Shown here one piece after another: positions 12,464 to 24,711 of a stretch of DNA of 64,000 bases (positions are counted from its first letter, which is position 1; every line of letters starts with the position of its first letter). The translations under genes were made by a program, and so were the position numbers. The stretch is from Meghimatium bilineatum. Its lineage: Eukaryota; Mollusca; Gastropoda; Stylommatophora; Philomycidae. The notes under the pieces are model-generated. The model did no database searches. It was given only the letters and a program-made list of their open reading frames with translations, and was not told the origin of the DNA. The DNA lies in assembly GCA_034231615.1 (NCBI GenBank), contig CM067298.1:49140787-49204786 (forward strand), in the 5' to 3' direction.

Positions 12464-12514
12464 CTATATTTATATTTATATTTATATTTATATTTATATT
12501 TATCTATATTTATA
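12464..12514. repeat. Microsatellite (TATATT)n
   Basis: About eight near-perfect units of TATATT with one interruption (TATCTATATT). Confidence 0.9.
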
Positions 12515-12789
12515 GGTAATATTTATGAGCAGTAGGTTGTCACTGCTTTCTGTCCGGTCCGGACGAACCTGAATTTGTCACATTTTGTTTCTGAAAAGGC
12601 TCATTACTTCTCACTCATAAGAGAATGCCGGACCTCTATACACCACTTGTGATAAACACATTGTGATGTTAAGTCATCATCATCAGATGCCATAACGACT
12701 GGTGTATGCGATAACGCATTTCGACAACTCTATATTTCCAGTATCTATTATCAGGGCCATAGTTGACTTTTTTTCCATGCCACGGTGTG

Positions 12790-13070
12790 AAACTATCTAA
12801 AAATGTTCTAATATTGTCATCCTCGAGCTATCTTGCCTTCAATTGTGCCAGTTGTATCAATGTTCAGACCCCAATGTCGCATTGTTTTGCGCGATTAAAT
12901 ATAAATTATGCGATTTGCTGTATTTCTTTGTGTTCTTGATTAGTTATTCCAATCCAGTTACAACATTTCAAAGAAGCACTGTGTCGTCTGCGTAGCGTAG
13001 TTCAGGGATATCAAAACCTCATATGTTTAAAGAATGGTAGTCAGCGTTGTGTATGTCTTCTCTCCCCTTC
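12790..13070 (-). mobile_element. LINE fragment with reverse transcriptase YADD box
   Basis: The minus strand from 13018 reads GFDIPELRYADDTVLL and then a stop codon. YADD lies at 12983-12994; this is RT motif C with the usual upstream glycine and downstream TVLL. Flanking sequence is degenerate, with NRAKQCD-like words downstream consistent with the segment after motif C. Frameshifts and stops make it a pseudogene. It differs from the other RT fragments here, so it may be a separate lineage. Confidence 0.6.
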
Positions 13071-13120
13071 CGAAATATAATTCATGTTTTTATACACTAA
13101 TTAAATTGTTTGAAATTGTT

Positions 13121-13136
13121 GGGGGGGGGGGGGGGA
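13121..13136. repeat. Poly-G tract
   Basis: Run of about 14 consecutive G residues in otherwise AT-rich DNA; also prone to assembly error. Confidence 0.85.
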
Positions 13137-13529
13137 GTGACATAATTAAGTAGAGTGGTCTTCGAATTATTGACAGTTATTGACAAAGAAATAGGGGGCA
13201 GGGTTAAAGAATGAGCAAACAAATAAATGACGGAGTGTATGTACGGTCCCTTGGTCGTCTCCTACGAAAATCATGTGAGGTACACCTGTCGTCAAATACT
13301 TTGCTCCATTTTCGAGCCCTGCAACACATGGGAGATTCATATTACAATCGTATATTCTTTACTCCGCTGTAATTTATAAAACTAACATTCCACGGCGATC
13401 TTTTATCTTGGAAACATTGACAAAGCAACGAGTTCCACACATTTTTTTCAGAGTTCATCTCATAAATTTTCAAGTTACAGTAGTGTGATCGGTATCTTTA
13501 AGAAATCATCTTTGCATTCTGATCAGAAT

Positions 13530-13752
13530 CACAAGAATGCGTGTCGTAGTTTACAGCTTGTCTGTGATATTCACGCCTGTCAACATGATGCATACGACTT
13601 CAACATAGATTTAGGTAACTTTTGACCTTCTATGCGATGACAACCAGCGCCCCAATAGTTAATAGGCGCCTCTCGCGACATGCATAGTGTTCACAGTGTT
13701 GATATTCCTTGCTCCCCTTTTGGGTCCAAGCAACATATGACGCGTTGTGTTT
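13530..13752 (-). mobile_element. SINE family A, highly degraded copy
   Basis: Landmarks AATGCGTGTCGTAGTTTACAGC, CATACGACTTCAACAT, GGCGCCTCTCGCGACATGCAT and TGCTCCCCTTTTGGG follow the antisense order of family A, with many changes. The CTT tail is missing. Old insertion. Confidence 0.55.
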
Positions 13753-13876
13753 TCTAGAGAATACTCCCAGATAGGATTTCATTAACAGGTAAATTAATCA
13801 ATTCGTGTTTTCTTTAATACTCACAATAGGACTATATAAAACTCACACCCACAGTGACTTTATATATACAGATTAG

Positions 13877-13878
<2 letters not shown>

Positions 13879-13939
<61 letters not shown>
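13879..13939. repeat. (AT)n microsatellite
   Basis: About 30 uninterrupted AT units followed by ACACATACATAC. The 75-codon frame that crosses it is low-complexity. Confidence 0.95.
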
Positions 13940-13945
<6 letters not shown>

Positions 13946-14854
13946 CATACCTAGTGATGTTGACAGTTTCACTGTTCACGCTGTCTGGAACATTAGTTCC
14001 CCGCCCAGTGTGATAAATGTGGTGGCAGCTGGAACAACATTGAGCCAGGTATATGGAGAATGTTCCTTGGACCGCAGATAAGATGTATGGACAGAAACAT
14101 AGACATGACGATATGCAGGCTTACTGTCTATAGAATCGGGAGGTAAGACTAGTGCACAACCATTTACACGTCAACACAAAGAGGAATATCAGGGATGGCA
14201 GTAGACATATAGTTTGATTCGATCCCCAGCAATTGCGAGCAATACAGTTGTTGTGTGTAATGTTTTTTTGTTTTTTTTTAAGAATCCCGATACTCAAAGA
14301 GAAGATTACAACTGCATAGAAAAAGTGTTGCGCAGCTCCCGTCAGATTAACTCTCACCATATATGCATGTCATTTACTAAAGTCGTAATCACACTTTCAA
14401 GCTAATATATCCAAAAATGCATATCGCAGGGATCTCTCGCATGCAATATTAGATTTTATCCCACGCATAAATACTTTTATCATTTAGTCCATAGCTGCTC
14501 TAGATTGTGAATATCGGCGAAATCCTTTGAGGTTTTTCGTCCATTGCAAATGAGTGGTGTCAAATTTTAGACATTACAGTAAACATGTTGCTGTCAGGTA
14601 ACATTGCATTCAAAGGCGTATCTCCTAAAAAATACATGATATGTAAAATTGTTGAATGTTTGTCTGTTGTGTGCAATAGTAAACACCACTGCAATATGCA
14701 GCAGTTAGTCTGCCCTTCGGTCTTCGTTAGACCCCAGGGTTTCTTAACTGCGCTTAAATACTGTATTATTTTATCCAATATTGGATGAGATGTATTTTGT
14801 TGCCACTGTATACCTAATGATGTGCTCAACAATCACTTATTGTGTGGACTTATT

Positions 14855-14939
14855 ACGGTGGCACAACGTAATCACTCTCCCGGCGGAAATCACACGGATA
14901 TCTGTGCTGGTTACAATAGAGCGAACGTAAAACAAACAA
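14855..14939 (+). mobile_element. SINE family D, 5'-truncated copy
   Basis: In sense orientation: GGTGGCACAACGTAATCAC, CCCGGCGGAAATCACACGGA, then GAGCGAACGTAAAACAAAC. It is flanked by a 7-bp direct repeat ACTTATT (14848-14854 and 14940-14946). It lacks the first 35-40 bp of the full-length copy at 35.5 kb. 5' truncation with a retained CAAA-type tail fits target-primed retroposition. Confidence 0.72.
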
Positions 14940-14946
14940 ACTTATT

Positions 14947-16194
14947 TGTGTAGGGCCTTTATGAGCCAGCGGTTCTTTCAAATTTTCCAGACAACTTTTA
15001 GATATTTGAATATCGTAATCGATCTGCATTTTCACTTTTAATTTCCGAAGAAAAACAAGTTCATTTTTAGCAACCATTTTCAATATCTCCCGTCTTATGA
15101 CAAAGAAGTTAGCTTTCATTTTTCTTCCATGCTTGACATGAGTGCATTTTGAATCATATTTAATCCAACGGGAAAAATATGATCTAACCAGATCAAGAGC
15201 CAATTGAGTTCGCTTTTTAGGGTTATTAATCAATCAATCACGTGCTAGCTGATTGACGTAGACAATCATGCTTCTCCACAATATTAATACAACAATATTA
15301 AATGACCCATCTTAGATTCTTTGCAAAAATGATGGTACAATACAACGGCAACTCTCTGCATTATAATAAATTTCCACTTCGAACTCAGTTTGAATTATAT
15401 ATGAATGTAAATTATAAGAAATTAAAATTATAACACAATAACCACACGTCAAATTAGGGATAAACGACTGAACTACAATTTCAAACATATTTAAGACACA
15501 GAGATTGTGGTGTTTTTGCAAAAACAAAAACGAAATTCGATGTGCGTATTTCATCACTTCTGTTGGTCCAAATGATTATTGTAGTGATTTTTATTGGTCA
15601 CTAAGTACACAAAACGCTGGTATGGTGTGACAAATGTATAGATAATTGTGTCAACATGACGTCAACTACTAGCATGACGTCAATTTGTATTGATATCTCA
15701 AACAAACAAAAAATTGCACTCAAGAAATCGTGTTTCAAATCTGAAACATTGTCAATATTCCCGAGCGAAACAAGAAATGAAAGTACATAGTTTTAAAAAA
15801 AACAACACATTTTTTTAACACACACAAAAACCCCTGTTTTTAGAACAAGATGTGCCACATGACAGCATACCTCTTCTTGCAGCTAGGGAAAACGTCCTCA
15901 TTTGTGACGTTCTTAATTTTTATCATGTCTTCAATTGATCAATATATTTATAATTTCCGTTACAGTAAAAGAAAAGTCCAAACAATATAAACGAAACGTC
16001 ATCAATGCAAATGTGTTTCGATTATTTAGACAATAATTTGCTGTGGATGAAGCAAAGTATGAAGACAGTATTCACTTGGATGAATACTGTAAAATATGTT
16101 ATATCCTATGCAATCCATAGGGGTGCACATGTCTATAGGTTATAGAGGAAACGTGTTAAACTACTAACATTTTTAGAAAGACAAACATTTGTGG
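14947..16194. other. No assigned gene; one unexplained minus-strand frame
   Basis: A minus-strand frame covers 14853-15233 (126 codons), rich in Lys and Arg in its N-terminal part. Its last 30 codons lie in the SINE D copy, which argues against a host exon. TGACGTCA occurs twice close together near 15657-15685 (CRE-like words). A short perfect hairpin CAGTATTC...GAATACTG lies at about 16068-16091. No function is proposed. Confidence 0.3.
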
Positions 16195-16300
16195 AAGTAC
16201 TGGTACTACATTGGACACGTCAACACAGAGTTCTCCAGTGATTTATATCTTCAGCAATGCAGATGAGTGTATTAAAACCTGGACCTGTCAAGCTGTCCAA
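16195..16300. repeat. Dispersed repeat family M, copy 1
   Basis: Similar to 23893-23998: both contain a CATTGGA(C/T)-CAACACA segment, a GATTT-ATC/TC stretch, then GAATC/AAACC-TTGACCTGTC/GGACCTGTC. About 100 bp, diverged. Nature unknown. Confidence 0.4.
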
Positions 16301-16764
16301 CATCCAACTTCACACGTGTAGAGTGCTTTATTTCATTTATAAAATGTTTCAATATTTTCAAAGGTCTTCTAAATACGTTTCAACTCTACACAACATTCAC
16401 ATATCACCATCTTCAATCACGTCAGTAGTTACCGGTACGTGTTCCTTGCTGACGCATCTACAACGTACAATAATGATAATGAATAATACATACATCGCAG
16501 TACCGAGTGTAATCAACCATGAAAATCTAGATGCAATGATACATTAATAGAATTAGCACAGCATGATAACAGTTGGTTGTCAACAGGCATTGATGGGAAC
16601 TCCATTACAGTATATACATGCATGCTGTATCCATACTGATAAAAAATTATCTCAAGAACGATATAACCTATGTGATACGTTTTCATGAGTGTAGCTGAAA
16701 CCTTATTGGAAGTATATAGTACCGTATACTCGTATAGGATCTTCCGACAATGTTTCTTCTTTCT

Positions 16765-16886
16765 TCATGTGCGTTCGCTCTCTGACAACGGATACTGATT
16801 TTTGTGTGAATTCTTCTGAGAAGTGTGCAGTGTGTCATGCTATAGATTATTTGCGCCATGTAGACCTACCACATACTATTTCGACA
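16765..16886 (-). mobile_element. SINE family D, diverged copy
   Basis: On the plus strand it reads GCGTTCGCTCTCTGACAAC, then GTGTGTCATGCTATAG, then TTGCGCCATGTAGACCTACC and a degraded CACATACTATTTCG end. This is the antisense order of the D copy at 35461-35584. No target duplication was identified. Confidence 0.55.
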
Positions 16887-18488
16887 AGCTTTTTAATTTA
16901 AAGCCTTCCTATATGTCACATAAAGTCAACGATATGTATTTTCTATACGCTCTGAGACGTAAGGACAACTTGTTCTTAAATTTTAAAATCCAAAACATAT
17001 TCCTGGGTGGCAATATCCGAGAAGCCGGTCATCAGAGATTTTGGCGTGAGTCGATTACGTCTATCTAATACGAGTTGTTCCGATCTGTGACTTTGTCTCA
17101 TGTAATGACACGGTAAATCGCCCACCGTGCCTCTGATACTGGACCATTCTCCATCTGTGAGCATCGTTGCGGTATAGGAAACGCTCTACAGTAGAGTTTG
17201 TCTAGTGTTGTTTCTCCCTCTTAGACGAAGTTTCCTTCACCGACACCATGAAAACCTAGTCAAAATGTGAGTTTTTACAGTGTTTACAGAATGGGACGTT
17301 TTGACTTCCTGCCACATTCTCCTGGTAGATTACTCAAAGCCTGTTCTCCTGAAGCGTTTGCTTACATACAACTGTTTTCGTGACGTGGCCAATCACGTAG
17401 CATATCACTGCATCCGGAGATCCGCGAATCAACACTAAACCTGTAACCAAACCCTCCCAATCAGTTATTACTCCTATGATTTTACGACATATGGAGGGGG
17501 GGGAGGAGAAATGTCAGCAACACCTGTTCTTACATTTTTCAGAACTCCTTCACACCGGTAACACTAGATTGTCTCTATGAAGATATAATGCGGAGCTTTG
17601 AGTGTTTTTATATACCGCTTGAAGAGAGCGAGATGGAAGAGCGACATTCTATACTTTCAGTGTATTTTCATCCGTATACAACAACAGGGCGCGGTGCAGT
17701 GATTCAGTCAGGGTGGCTGCCGAGAAGACATAAGATAACATCTTGATACATATCAACTTAAGCAGCATTCCCAAATAGGGAATGGAAGGTGGTCAGTCTA
17801 ATTCCAAAAGCAAATAAGGAATGTGGAAGGTGGCCAGTCTAATTCCAAAATCAATAAAAAAAATTGTTTGATTTTTAAGAGACAGTAGCAGTTCTATTGT
17901 TTGTCTCGATATCTAGATAGTATGTGAAATAATCGTGTATCCTTTTGTGTAATGTGGAAGTTTCTCCATGGGTTTAGTTCATACTCTGATGACTTCTACT
18001 CTCAGCGATGTGTAGTGATATGAGAAAGAAACCTACGATGAGAGGGTATACATATAATTGTATAGATGAAGTGGTGTTTGGCTTCCTCGTGAAGAAAGCC
18101 TCACTATTTGTGCATGACATGTCATCTAGGACATACGTTTCCAACCTATTTCTAACTGGTAAAATACAACTTGACTGACTCAAAGATTGATTTCAGTATA
18201 ATATAGTTCTATATAATAAGAACTTTCAACATGCTATTCTTAACATGTAATCAGTTTTTTGTTTTGGTTTTCAAATGAAAATGCGTTGAAAAACTAATCT
18301 CACAGAGAAAAGTAGAACTAAACTGAACCACAATCAATATTGTTTACGTTTACGATTTGGGCTACCGACTGCATAGACAATCATTCACGACCTCATTTAG
18401 GAACCCGACCAGCGGGTTTGGAACAACTATACTAGGAGTTTACCATGACCGTTAAAATATCAGACCTACTAGCTAAAGAGAAAGCAAC
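16887..18488. other. No gene; short local duplication near 17.8 kb
   Basis: At 17778-17855 a segment of about 43 bp containing TGGAAGGTGGTCAGTCTAAT is tandemly repeated. In one frame it reads EWKVVSLIPK, reminiscent of the region just upstream of RT motif 1 in LINEs, but it is too short to assign. The rest is unique-looking DNA with only short frames. Confidence 0.35.
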
Positions 18489-18602
18489 TTTCTAAAATGA
18501 CTCATTTAACTTATCCCGTGATTTTCACTGACTGTCGGCACAAAGTATAATCGTAGTGACCAATGAATATGAAGAGAAAAGTCACATGAGCCACTTTAGA
18601 AG
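18489..18602. mobile_element. Foldback element, family a
   Basis: Arms TTCTAAAATGACTCATTTAA and its inverse on the right (GTCACATGAGCCACTTTAGAA). The central GCACAAAGTATAATCGTAGT matches the loop of the copy at 1818-1927. Confidence 0.65.
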
Positions 18603-18636
18603 GCGTTTCCCATTAGCCAATAGGTCCTAGTTATAA

Positions 18637-18745
18637 GCTCCGATTCTTGATTCGAAATCTGGCCTCACAGCACGTGGGGCATTCCCATAAGTGCTCCGCC
18701 CTCTGTTCCAGCAGCCATTCGACTCGATGGTGTTTTGAGTCCAAT
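18637..18745 (-). mobile_element. LINE 3' fragment with HLWECPTC motif
   Basis: Minus-strand frame reads VEWLLEQRAEHLWECPTC, then EARFRIKNR. The same segment, slightly altered, follows the RNase H domain at 34.37-34.46 kb (LLERSTYG... in one frame, HLWECPAC... in the next). This is therefore the extreme C-terminal end of the same RNase H-carrying LINE lineage; the cysteines suggest a small metal-binding tail. Upstream coding sequence is absent. Confidence 0.65.
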
Positions 18746-18910
18746 GCCGCCGAAACAGACGTCGACATCAGGTCACAACTCTGGCCCTTGCGACAGGTTT
18801 CTTTATTGTTCTGACCACCCACGCCGTGCCCGTAACTAGTTCAAGCACAACGTAGGCCTGTTTGAACAACATGGTAACTGTTATCGAAGGTTACGACTAC
18901 GGGATTGTAT

Positions 18911-19042
18911 AGATGACGTGCCATGAAGCTTCTATAAGAAGATGACCTCAATATAAAGGCATATCATCTACTAAGGTTTTCTGTTGCATGATTGGTTTGT
19001 CTAGTGAGCCATTGGTGAAACTCACAGACACAACCGCATGCG
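18911..19042 (+). repeat. Dispersed repeat family H, right half
   Basis: Shares ACCTCAATATAAAGGCATAT, CATCTACTAAGGTTTTCTGT, GGTTTGTCTAGTGAGCCATT and CCGCATGCG with the right half of the copy at 43.16-43.45 kb. No coding capacity. Confidence 0.7.
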
Positions 19043-19099
19043 CTTATAAGCTCCGATATAAGCTCCTAGTTAGACCTCCAGACCTTCCGCATGTGGTGC

Positions 19100-19384
19100 A
19101 ATTCTTCTTCTTCTTCTGCGTTCGTTCTCAAACTCCTGCAGATCAGCAGGATGTTGACCGGAGAACGGAATGCGTTGTGTCATGGTTTACAGCATTGCTG
19201 TAATATCTTCGCCTTTCAGCCTGACACATCCGACGTCAGCATGGCTTTGGGTCACTGACCCTATATGGGATGGCACAGCCAACTCAATCCCATAGCCTCC
19301 TTCGTCGCCTCGTACGGCATGCATGGAAGGTAAACAGTGTTGCTATTCTTTGCTCCCCTCTCGGGCCCCGACAATACACGGGCG
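19100..19384 (-). mobile_element. SINE family A, full-length copy with target duplication
   Basis: Long-form copy from the CTTCTTCTTCTTCTGCG tail to the ACACGGGCG head. A 9-bp direct repeat ATGTGGTGC at 19091-19099 and 19385-19393 flanks it. A second, 3'-end fragment of A in opposite orientation follows immediately. Confidence 0.88.
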
Positions 19385-19403
19385 ATGTGGTGCGTTGTTA
19401 CAG

Positions 19404-19481
19404 AATAACGAACGCATTCCGTTCCATCATGTAGGATACATCATGTTAATCATTAGGAGTTTGAGAACGAAATCCGAAGAA
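19404..19481 (+). mobile_element. SINE family A, 3' fragment
   Basis: ACGCATTCCGTTCC, a changed centre, then AGGAGTTTGAGAACGAAATC and GAAGAAG. Only the 3' 75-80 bp is present, as expected of 5'-truncated retroposition. Confidence 0.6.
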
Positions 19482-19638
19482 GTAATGCAGTTAATGCTTC
19501 AATACCAATTTGACACCATAAATATTTGTTTTGGTTTTTTGAAAGGGCTTTGGATGGTGTCTCATTTTTTTCTGTGCATTTACTTCAAGATTTTGGAATT
19601 GAACTGCATGTATATATCAGGGACAATACGCATCTGGA

Positions 19639-19708
19639 CTTCTTCTTCTGCGTTCGTTCTCAAACTCTTGCAGGTTAGCAGGATGTAGTCCGAAGAACGG
19701 AATGCGGA
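19639..19708 (-). mobile_element. SINE family A, 3' fragment
   Basis: CTTCTTCTTCTGCGTTCGTT through AGTCCGAAGAACGGAATGCG, then similarity stops abruptly. 5'-truncated copy of about 70 bp. Confidence 0.72.
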
Positions 19709-19764
19709 AAAGTGAGAACAGTTTAAGGAAAGTGTAGGGATACAACCACGCATGTTCCCCATCT

Positions 19765-21900
19765 TTCTATATCTCTGGTTACTGTTGGAAGTGACAGCAC
19801 GTCATAATGTATTCTACAATGTAATCTATGCTTTCGGTAATAGTTTTTCAGTGCGCATACAGTTTAAATCACAATCCTAGAGCCATCATGGATCATTAAG
19901 TGATACTTACTTTCGGTTTTTATATTTATTTATATTCTTTCGGTAATATATTTATTTATATTATCAATAAGTTTCATTGCGAACATCGTTAGAACTAAAT
20001 TAGCAAATTTTAATGAAGTCTTTCTACGGAATATATGTTTGCGATCGTGATCTCAAAATTGTCACTTAACTTGGCTGATCCATTTATTCCATTCTTTTCA
20101 TTGGCTGGTGAAATAAAGTATCCATAATATGACCAATGGTCAGTAGCTTCAGACAAGATGAGTGACGTTGTATGTGACTAACACGATGGTCCTATATTTT
20201 AGAGAATGGTCTGCTTGAATCACTGCCTGCCGACACATACTAATCCCCATGTTACCAACCCATGGGTCGCGAGATTGTCCAGCTGAAACAGTAAGATAAA
20301 CAATTTTGATTTAAAATAAATTTTCAGTTTTAATCGGTGTCTTCATAATATGATTTGTAAATATCCAATATACGCTATGAAAATGTAAGCAATTGTATGT
20401 TGTTAGTTTCCAGTAGATATACAGAAGTGGCACGTGGTCACAAACATCAACGTGGGGACTTCATAGCCTTTACATAAATAAATTTTGGGAAACTCAATTA
20501 TGAAGCTAACGATTTCAATATCAATCATCACATTAAATATGTCGTAAGTTAAAATTATCTTGAATTATATTCTACGGAAACATCTAATTTCAATGTGTTT
20601 TCTTTTACCCAGTTAAAATATTATTTTTTTTAATGTACAGGGGTCTCGGGTCACTTTGCTTGTATAAAATGGGGTTGCGACAGAAAAAAATGTTTGGCAA
20701 CCTGTTCCTTAACCAATTAAATTTAATGTCTCCGCATGATCCAACTTTATTTATTAAAATTCTTTTCTTAAACAGTGTATCCATATTCAGATTTATAGTA
20801 CGTTAGAAAAGGAATGTCAAACTTTTTGAAAATTATAACATCGTATGCACTCACGTCAAATGTATTGTCGTTTGGTATGTGCACTGATGTTATCACAGGC
20901 GTATTTCGCATATCGGATTTTGCACGACTGACGCATACGAAAATTGATACTGCAAGAGAAAAATCCTAAAGAAAAAAATGTTAATACCCTCTTGTACAAA
21001 TAACTAACAAACATATAGTGAATTATCATAAAAAATTTTTTTAATGAACATTTTCTTTCCTGATCTGGAAGTGCAGTCTGTTGAACAAGCAAAGAACAAC
21101 TTTGATACAGAACATACGCAGTGAAACAGGGACACACGCATTAATAGGGCAATTTGTATGTAACAGCAGAGGTGTTAAAATCAAACTGATAGATCGTATG
21201 ATCAGCCAATAAATATAATTCTGCGTGAAGTCATCAAGTTTTATACAAGGGGAAACGGTGCGCATTTTAAATGTCATATTTTTCCTAAATTTGTTACGAA
21301 ACGGGGTTTGGGTGGTAAAGAAACAAGCGCCTAAAACTAGTTTAGTCACCTGGATATATATATAATCAGTCACGGGCAGTTTGCTAAGCTACTAACAGAG
21401 TAGCCTTACCTTATAGCTACATAGAACAGTATACACTTTATACAGAATCCAAGTAAAGAATTCATTTTTATCTAGGTTGACCTAGATCGACCTACCGAAA
21501 TTGGTACAATGAAATCCCTTTATAGCGCATTCTTTTATGACAAATTTCCCTATGTAGCAACACTTTTCAAAATCCCCAATTATATTTATTCTATATTGTT
21601 TATACTGTATATAGCGAATTTCTGTTATTACATGCTTTAGACTTGAGTGTCCGTTCGAATTTGACGCACTAACTGACCAATTGCTCAGTGGTGGAGTAAT
21701 TAATGACGTCGCCATCTTCCCTTTTCCACAAACTTAACTCGCTCCTAACTTGCTAGGGGTTCGATATCTATTCTTCTGTAATGAACTGGCTATACGACTA
21801 GATGCATTAAGTGGTACCTAAAAAAATGAAACAATAGCTGAACAGAAATGAATAAACGCAGTAGTGTAAATCAACCTACATAAAACTGTAATAACACATA
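19765..21900. other. No recognisable gene or repeat
   Basis: AT-rich unique-looking DNA. Minus-strand frames at 20856-21137 and 21041-21373 are short, overlap each other in different frames and show no motif. A weak CCAATG-type palindrome near 20.13 kb may be an eroded foldback element. Confidence 0.4.
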
Positions 21901-21908
21901 TTCTTTAG

Positions 21909-21988
21909 TACGAGCACAACGCATTCCGCTCTCACAACTACAGCCTACCAATCTGCAGTAGTTTTATAACGAACATGCACGGAGAAAA
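21909..21988 (+). mobile_element. SINE family A, 3' fragment
   Basis: GCACAACGCATTCCGCTCTC, then CCAATCTGCAGTAGTTT and a GGAGAAAAAAAA end in place of the usual GAA tail. Truncated and diverged copy. Confidence 0.55.
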
Positions 21989-22359
21989 AAAAAGGGGAGA
22001 CGAGGAGACAACTATGTTGGAGACCAAATTAAAATAATAGGCAAATATATGTATTAGAAAACTCTTGATTATTGGTTGGGAAAAATTTAAGATAATCACA
22101 CCGCAATATGTTTCTATAACTATAACAAAACAGCGGGTACATAGTCATGTATTGAATAACAACATACTGTCACTACAAATATTAACATGGGAACCGTAGA
22201 ACAACCATCAAAGATGGGCATGTCTATGGGTCTAAACAGCATACGCTAGCTACACAAGTTATATACCATGCACCGTAATTGACATTAAAATAACATGTGA
22301 ATAAAAAAAAAGGGAATAAGATATAATAAAATATTTTGGTTTCCACCGAAAACGGATAT

Positions 22360-22500
22360 GTCGGGCCATTGGCGCAAATAAAACGGCGGCACAACGCATT
22401 TCCATTCTCTGGACTACATCCTGCTGAATTTCTAGTAGGACAATGGTCCTGCTACAAGGGAGATCCAGCGGGAGTTTGAGAATGAAAGATGAAGAAGAAA
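22360..22500 (+). mobile_element. SINE family B copy
   Basis: ACGGATATGTCGGGCCATTG, GGCACAACGCATTTCCATTC, CTAGTAGGACAATGGTCCTG and GGGAGTTTGAGAATGAAAG, then GAAGAAGAAA. The internal AGGACAATGGTCCT is a near-perfect hairpin seen in other B copies. Flanking duplication is unclear. Confidence 0.78.
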
Positions 22501-22639
22501 TGTTGCCAAGGGAGAAACAAGGTGTTGCAACACGTTGTGCGTCACACACAATGCCCAGGGCAACCACATCATATTTGAAATTAGTTGTATGTAAAAGGGT
22601 TGTTGGATCTTACCAAGGGCGACAAAATACATAGATTTG

Positions 22640-23892
22640 CCGCTGTTGATTGCTATTCCCAGATAGCATGTAAATTCTTAGTTTGACCATGCAGGTGTTA
22701 AAGTTGTATGTTTGCAGAAGAAAGAACGTTATCTTGACCATTTCTTCTTATCCACCGACTCGGCATCTGCTAGCAAGTGACACATGCGATAACGTTTAGC
22801 ATGATTCATGAAGTAGACACACAAATCTGGCATAGACTGATGACAGGTCACATTCCGCTAACTTCACATGAGATTTTACATCAAATACAAATTTTCGGGC
22901 GATTTCCAGCTTCTATCTCTTGACAAGCTTTCTTCCGTATCTACAAAAACAAACAAAGCTCTTACATGTGTACATTACTGGTGGTGACAGCTAGGTTGCG
23001 CATTTTTGCATATTATTCTCCCTTGAAACAAGTGCATCTCGGAACTACACAAGAATGCAGAGTATCAAAAGCAGTGTACACCAAACTGGGATGAATTACT
23101 ATTGTTAGTAGTAGCCTGGAAATATCTTAATCTGATGCTCAAAGGCAAGTCACCCCCCACTATTAAAGTAAAGTCCCATGAAGAGTTTTATATTCCTGAG
23201 TTCGCTTTGACGGATCTTGGGCGGTGTTCAATTTCCGAGACAGTTGATTTCCCAAACTTCAACTGAAAATTGGTACCATTATTTACGGAGTTGAATAACA
23301 ATTGGAGTCATCATCGGATGTATGGTTAAGTTCCCTATCGTTGACATTTTTGTATTTATGCAAGCCCAAAGAAAACTAGCACTTATATAGAAGATCACTG
23401 AGAGCATATATGTAAATAGTATCTTGGTTTGTGTTCATAGTATAACAGGTAAAGCTTGAAACAGGGCAATGAAGTTTTGATAATCACTATCAATTATCAT
23501 ACACACACAAATCGATGTTTCGACTAAAAGGCCTTTATCAAGATTATTTACATATTTACATTAAAACAACAACGAGCAGGATCGATACAACTGACGTTCA
23601 CTTGACCTAGCAAAATTACACATTTTGTAAACGGTGTATTCCTCAAAGCCATGGCAAAGCACAGGAGTAATGTGCTTAAAATCATGTTTCAAAGAAATTA
23701 TTAAGTAAAATATATGATGGTGCGAGTGCAAAACGCGCTCAGTATAAACGAACAAAATACTTGAGATAATGACCTTTGGAATACTTTATTGACTGTCATA
23801 AAGGCAACAAGAAGAGAAAAGCTTTACTTTGTTCTATGCTTGGGACAATACTTGCTTCTTTTGATCACATCTATCTATCTACTTAAGTCCAT
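22640..23892. other. No recognisable gene
   Basis: Unique-looking DNA. The stretch 23510-23545 (GATGTTTCGACTAAAAGG... CTTTATCAAG) resembles 41345-41385 and may be a fragment of another dispersed repeat. Short frames only. Confidence 0.35.
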
Positions 23893-23998
23893 AACCAGTC
23901 AGGTCGTAGTGGTATCACATTGGATGCACCAACACACAGTCTCCACCGATTTCAATCGTCAACGATGTTGACGAGTGAGGAAGAATCTTGACCTGTCT
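23893..23998. repeat. Dispersed repeat family M, copy 2
   Basis: Counterpart of 16195-16300, same orientation: CACATTGGATGCACCAACAC, then CCGATTTCAATCGTC and TTGACCTGTC. Diverged; nature unknown. Confidence 0.4.
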
Positions 23999-24361
23999 GC
24001 CTGTGGTTTTATTTGTCCACCTCTGCTTTTTTCGCCTTTGACTGTTCACTGTAGTATTTTATTTTGGCCTGAAATACCGTCGGCATAAATATTCAAACAT
24101 TGGCTATGGTTAAAAGAAAAAAAAAATTTGAGTATTACAGCAACCAGGCCCGCCGATCCCTGACCCGCCCATAAACAAAGGGGTTGTCCACCTCTGATGT
24201 CCGCTTGTGCGTTGTACATTTGACCCATCAATATTAATGTAACTGATATGTGTGCCATATGACGTGATCTCTTAGGCATCGCATTGTACTTTGGTTTCAG
24301 CCTCTGCATCCTCAGGGCGACAATGTCGGGCGTTGCATAAACTTTACAAGAATAACAGTAT

Positions 24362-24435
24362 CCTTGACAGCACAGTGGTTAGTGTACTGGTTTCTTATTC
24401 GTGTGGTCCGTGGAACGATTCTCAGTTGAACATAT
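24362..24435 (+). mobile_element. tRNA-like sequence, possible SINE head
   Basis: CAGCACAGTGGTTAGTGTACTGG resembles a tRNA A-box/D-arm. A weak B-box-like GGAACGATTCTC follows about 40 bp later, then a T run. Not a plausible functional tRNA. Confidence 0.4.
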
Positions 24436-24479
24436 TTTTTTTTCTTAGTGGTTCTCAACGGTGGCCATTTGGCCCCCAC

Positions 24480-24510
24480 TGTAGTACATACTGTGTTCTG
24501 TATGTACTAC
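24480..24510. repeat. Perfect 11-bp stem hairpin
   Basis: GTAGTACATAC and GTATGTACTAC are exact inverse complements separated by nine bases, within a TATGTA-rich stretch. Possibly a foldback remnant; no polymerase terminator context was seen. Confidence 0.6.
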
Positions 24511-24711
24511 AGTATGTAGTGTATATGTGTATACAGTACATATGTGATAAAACAGTATGTACCATGTATGTTTATCACCGTATGCACAGTCGTTCCTTCT
24601 TTCTGGGGTGGGAGATAACGAATAAAACAGGAAAGCATGGAGAGCACAAACTCATCTGATGGGGCAACCGAAGTATACTGTTAAAAATGATTGGGATAAT
24701 ATACAATGAGA

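Noticed and set aside
14853..15233. 126-codon basic minus-strand frame
   Set aside because: Its C-terminal part is translation of the SINE D copy; the remainder has no recognisable domain.
20856..21373. Two overlapping minus-strand frames of 93 and 110 codons
   Set aside because: They overlap in different frames, show no motif, and have a biased composition expected of AT-rich DNA.
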